A DNA stretch of 6,201 bases, taken from Gemmatimonadota bacterium (GTDB lineage: Bacteria; Latescibacterota; UBA2968; UBA8231). The stretch covers positions 1-6,201 of the forward strand of contig JAPOZF010000735.1 of assembly GCA_026706165.1 (NCBI GenBank). The letters are read 5' to 3'. The notes beneath the pieces are model-generated. The model searched no databases and had not been told where the DNA came from. It worked only from the letters and a program-made list of their open reading frames with translations. Numbering within the stretch: the stretch's first letter is position 1; each line of letters begins with the position of its first letter. The position numbers and the translations under genes were made by a program. This document shows positions 4,000 through 6,201 of the stretch, one piece after another.

Positions 4000-6201
4000 A
4001 TGATCCCGGTGAAAACAGGTTTCCTGCGCAAAGCCGTGCGTAGAGCACTCCCCGCAGTCCTCCTGCTGATGCTGGCCCCCCGGCTGCTCCCGGCGGAGAC
4101 CATCCCGGCCGGGTTCTTCGCGGGAATCCGGTTCGAGGAGCCGCTGCCCTCCGCCTTCGACACCGGGCAGATCCTGCCCCTGGACGGCAGCGTCGACCAG
4201 GACGGGGTCGCCTGGATCCTGTTCCGGTTCCTCCCCATCGGCAGAGGGGAGCAGGTGGATTTCATCACCCCGGTGAGGGAGGGCCGCTTCGCCCGGGAAA
4301 TCGTTTTCCCCCATTCGGCGCGCGGGCAGTACAGCCTCGAGATCTTCACGGGCAATACCAGGGAATCCATGGACTACGTCGGCCGCTACTACGGCCTCAA
4401 GATGCTCCAGGGCAGGGGCCCGGTGATGCTGCCCCGGCGCTTCTTCCCCGGGTTTCTCTTCGACCGGCCGCTGCCGACCCGCATGGCGACCGGGGAACCC
4501 CTGCACCTGGCAGGGGAGGTGGAGGATACCGGGGCGCACAGGACCCTGGCCGTCAGCTTCATTTCGCAGGATGGATCGTCCTGGACCTCCTTCCTCCTCG
4601 TTGAGGAGGGGCGCTTCGAGCGCACCATTCCCGTGCCCGGGGAAGCGGAAGGGGCCACCGGCCTGGCCCTGTACGCCGGCCTGCGGGAGGGGAACCTGCC
4701 TTTTGTCGAAAGCTATCTCCACCTCGAAATCGCGCCCGGGGCCGAACCGGCCGAGGTGCCGCCGCTGTTCTTCGACGGGCTGGCGCTGGACGAACCCCTG
4801 CCGGTGCGATGGCCGCTGCGGCGGGCGGTGATCCTGGCCGGAGAGGCGCGTCCCTTCGTGCGCCGGTTCTGGATGTATCTGAGCCGGCTCGACGGCGGGG
4901 AACCCCGCGTGCTCCCGGCCGGGCTGGAGGAAGGGCGCTTCCGCTTCCCGGTACGGCTGACCTCCGGCGAGGAAGGTCCGCTGCGCCTGTCGGCGGTTAT
5001 CGAGCTGCAGGACGGCACGACCTGGGAGGCCGGGGAGTTCCTCATCGAGGGGGTGGATCTGCCGCCCCCGGACCTCGAGGTGGGTGTGGTTGCCCTCGCC
5101 CTGCTGGCCGGGAGCCCGGGGAAGGTCCCCCTGTTGAACCGGGGGAGCGGCCCCGTCGCGCTGGAGCCGCCCCGGGTAGAGGGGCCTTTCGCCGTGGAGG
5201 CGTACCCCTCCGTCCTGGAGCCGGGCGAGGCCGGCGGGATCGAGCTGAGCTACGATGGATCGGGCGATGACCAGGGTCTTCTCACCGTGCTCAGCGACGA
5301 TCCCTTCCGGCCCCGCGTGTCGGTCGCCCTGTCGGGGCTGGCGGCCCGGGAGGCGGCAACCGAGCTGCTGCACCTGCGGGCCGACGCATCGGGGCGTATC
5401 GAGTCGGGCTTCGATCTCCTGGAACAGGACCTCGTCTTCGCCCTCTATGCGGCTCCGGCAGAGCGGCCCTGGCCGGGGAAGGTGTACGACATCTCCCTGG
5501 ACGGCTCGGCGGCCCTGGCCAAACCGGCCGCTTCCCCGCGGGCGGGCCGCCGCGATTCCGTCGAGGCCCGGGCGCGGCAGCTCGAGCGGGCCCTGTCCCT
5601 GCGCCTGCGGCAGACCGGGCTGCCGGCTGGCAAGCCGGCGGGGGTGCAGTACGAGGTCGGAGACCGCCGCTCCTTTTTCTTCGCGGCCCAGGGAGACGTC
5701 CCGGACCAGTCCATCGAGGCCAGGGTGGTGGCCGTCAACGAACGCGCCGTCGCCTTCGTTCAGGAGGACCTGCGGGAGGACGACGGCAACATCGGGGAGG
5801 AACAGCTGAAGGAGGGCCTCGACCTGTTCGCCGAGGATTACCCGCTCCTGGTCGAGACCTTCGGGGCTCCTTCGGACGTCGACGGAGACGGCCGGGTGGC
5901 GGTGCTGGTCACCCACCTGATCGAGGACGTCGACGTGGGGGGGCAGTTCCGCGCCTCCTCGGTGCTGCCCCGGCGCTCGGGCGGAGACGGCAACATGATC
6001 GACCTGATGTGGGTGAACCCGCTCTATCCCGCCGAGTCCTTGCGGTCCCTGCTGGCGCACGAGTTTCAGCATCTCGTCAACTTCAACCAGCACGTCCTGG
6101 TGCGGCGGGGGATCAGCGAGGTTTCCTGGCTCAACGAGGGGCTGTCACACCTGGCCGAGGACCTGGTGGAGGAGCCGCCGAACGACAACTACCGGCTCGT
6201 G
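4000..6201 (+). CDS. Secreted M30-like zinc metallopeptidase with triple repeat and ASH-like domain (partial)
   Basis: The frame is open from the ATG at 4000 to the window end: 734 residues, C-terminus missing. Residues 1-32 form a signal peptide (basic start, then LPAVLLLMLAP, possible cleavage after LLPA), with no lipobox Cys, so export to periplasm or outside is expected. Residues about 36-355 are three diverged repeats of about 109 residues, each with FF, then PLP (48-50, 157-159, 266-268) and EGRF (94-97, 203-206, 311-314). Residues about 358-449 resemble an ASH/HYDIN-type immunoglobulin-like fold, ending LSDDPFRPRVSVALSGL. The catalytic region follows, with DVDGDG (626-631), a probable calcium loop, HEFQH (687-691) supplying two zinc ligands and the general base, and E713 in WLNEGLSHLAED as third ligand. 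This resembles peptidase family M30 (hyicolysin). A GTG at 3961 is in frame, but 4000 gives the better signal peptide. No clear Shine-Dalgarno site. Substrate unknown. Confidence 0.85.
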   Translation, partial: MIPVKTGFLRKAVRRALPAVLLLMLAPRLLPAETIPAGFFAGIRFEEPLPSAFDTGQILPLDGSVDQDGVAWILFRFLPIGRGEQVDFITPVREGRFAREIVFPHSARGQYSLEIFTGNTRESMDYVGRYYGLKMLQGRGPVMLPRRFFPGFLFDRPLPTRMATGEPLHLAGEVEDTGAHRTLAVSFISQDGSSWTSFLLVEEGRFERTIPVPGEAEGATGLALYAGLREGNLPFVESYLHLEIAPGAEPAEVPPLFFDGLALDEPLPVRWPLRRAVILAGEARPFVRRFWMYLSRLDGGEPRVLPAGLEEGRFRFPVRLTSGEEGPLRLSAVIELQDGTTWEAGEFLIEGVDLPPPDLEVGVVALALLAGSPGKVPLLNRGSGPVALEPPRVEGPFAVEAYPSVLEPGEAGGIELSYDGSGDDQGLLTVLSDDPFRPRVSVALSGLAAREAATELLHLRADASGRIESGFDLLEQDLVFALYAAPAERPWPGKVYDISLDGSAALAKPAASPRAGRRDSVEARARQLERALSLRLRQTGLPAGKPAGVQYEVGDRRSFFFAAQGDVPDQSIEARVVAVNERAVAFVQEDLREDDGNIGEEQLKEGLDLFAEDYPLLVETFGAPSDVDGDGRVAVLVTHLIEDVDVGGQFRASSVLPRRSGGDGNMIDLMWVNPLYPAESLRSLLAHEFQHLVNFNQHVLVRRGISEVSWLNEGLSHLAEDLVEEPPNDNYRLV
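5622..5639. repeat. Perfect 7-bp hairpin inside the peptidase gene
   Basis: GCCGGCT (5622-5628) and AGCCGGC (5633-5639) form a GC-rich stem with a GGCA loop. It encodes the linker LPAGKPA between the ASH-like domain and the catalytic core. It may simply reflect Gly/Ala/Pro codons at high G+C. Confidence 0.4.

Noticed and set aside
3934..6093. 719-codon open frame on the minus strand opposite the peptidase gene
   Set aside because: It mirrors the codon phase of a clearly coding GC-rich gene. Its product is Gly/Gln/Pro/Arg-rich with no recognisable motif, while the plus strand encodes signal peptide, repeats and HEFQH.

Overview
The window is GC-rich bacterial chromosomal DNA: hand counts of sample lines give about 67-73% G+C in the housekeeping genes. 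It holds seven protein genes. Six lie on the minus strand and one on the plus strand, and the genes at both window edges are cut off. Gene density, short spacers and Shine-Dalgarno-like sites are typically bacterial. The phylum cannot be fixed from this sequence. A eukaryotic-type HisA, a PhyH-family dioxygenase and a large secreted M30-like peptidase with repeat domains suggest a less-sampled environmental lineage rather than a common model group; that is inference only.

Layout, left to right. Positions 1-673 (minus) are the N-terminal 224 residues of a copper/silver P1B-type ATPase with two tandem heavy-metal-binding domains. A 138-bp spacer follows, with a perfect 7-bp inverted repeat at 710-732 that may be an operator. 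Positions 812-3096 (minus) carry rsmD, then a PhyH-family Fe(II)/2-oxoglutarate oxygenase, then hisA, in transcription order. Gaps of 34 and 16 bp make this a likely operon. Positions 3214-3799 (minus) hold a RelE/ParE-type toxin followed by an overlapping XRE-type antitoxin, the reverse of the classical gene order. A promoter with a perfect TTGACA box overlaps a 19-bp palindrome (3825-3843) just upstream. This cassette and its leader are visibly lower in G+C (about 47-57% in sampled lines), which suggests later acquisition. Positions 4000-6201 (plus) are the first 734 residues of a secreted zinc metallopeptidase, divergent from the toxin-antitoxin pair. It has a signal peptide, three tandem repeats of about 109 residues, an ASH/HYDIN-like beta domain, and an M30-like catalytic region with HEFQH and WLNEG motifs.

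The genes do not form one pathway. rsmD acts in ribosome maturation, hisA in histidine synthesis, and the PhyH enzyme has an unknown substrate. The copper pump, toxin-antitoxin pair and peptidase are separate units. I saw no convincing terminator between the antitoxin and rsmD, so read-through from the toxin-antitoxin promoter into the rsmD operon is possible. The most interesting items are the peptidase architecture, the self-contained regulatory layout of the toxin-antitoxin pair, and the isolated eukaryotic-type hisA. I found no CRISPR array, insertion sequence, tRNA or rRNA.
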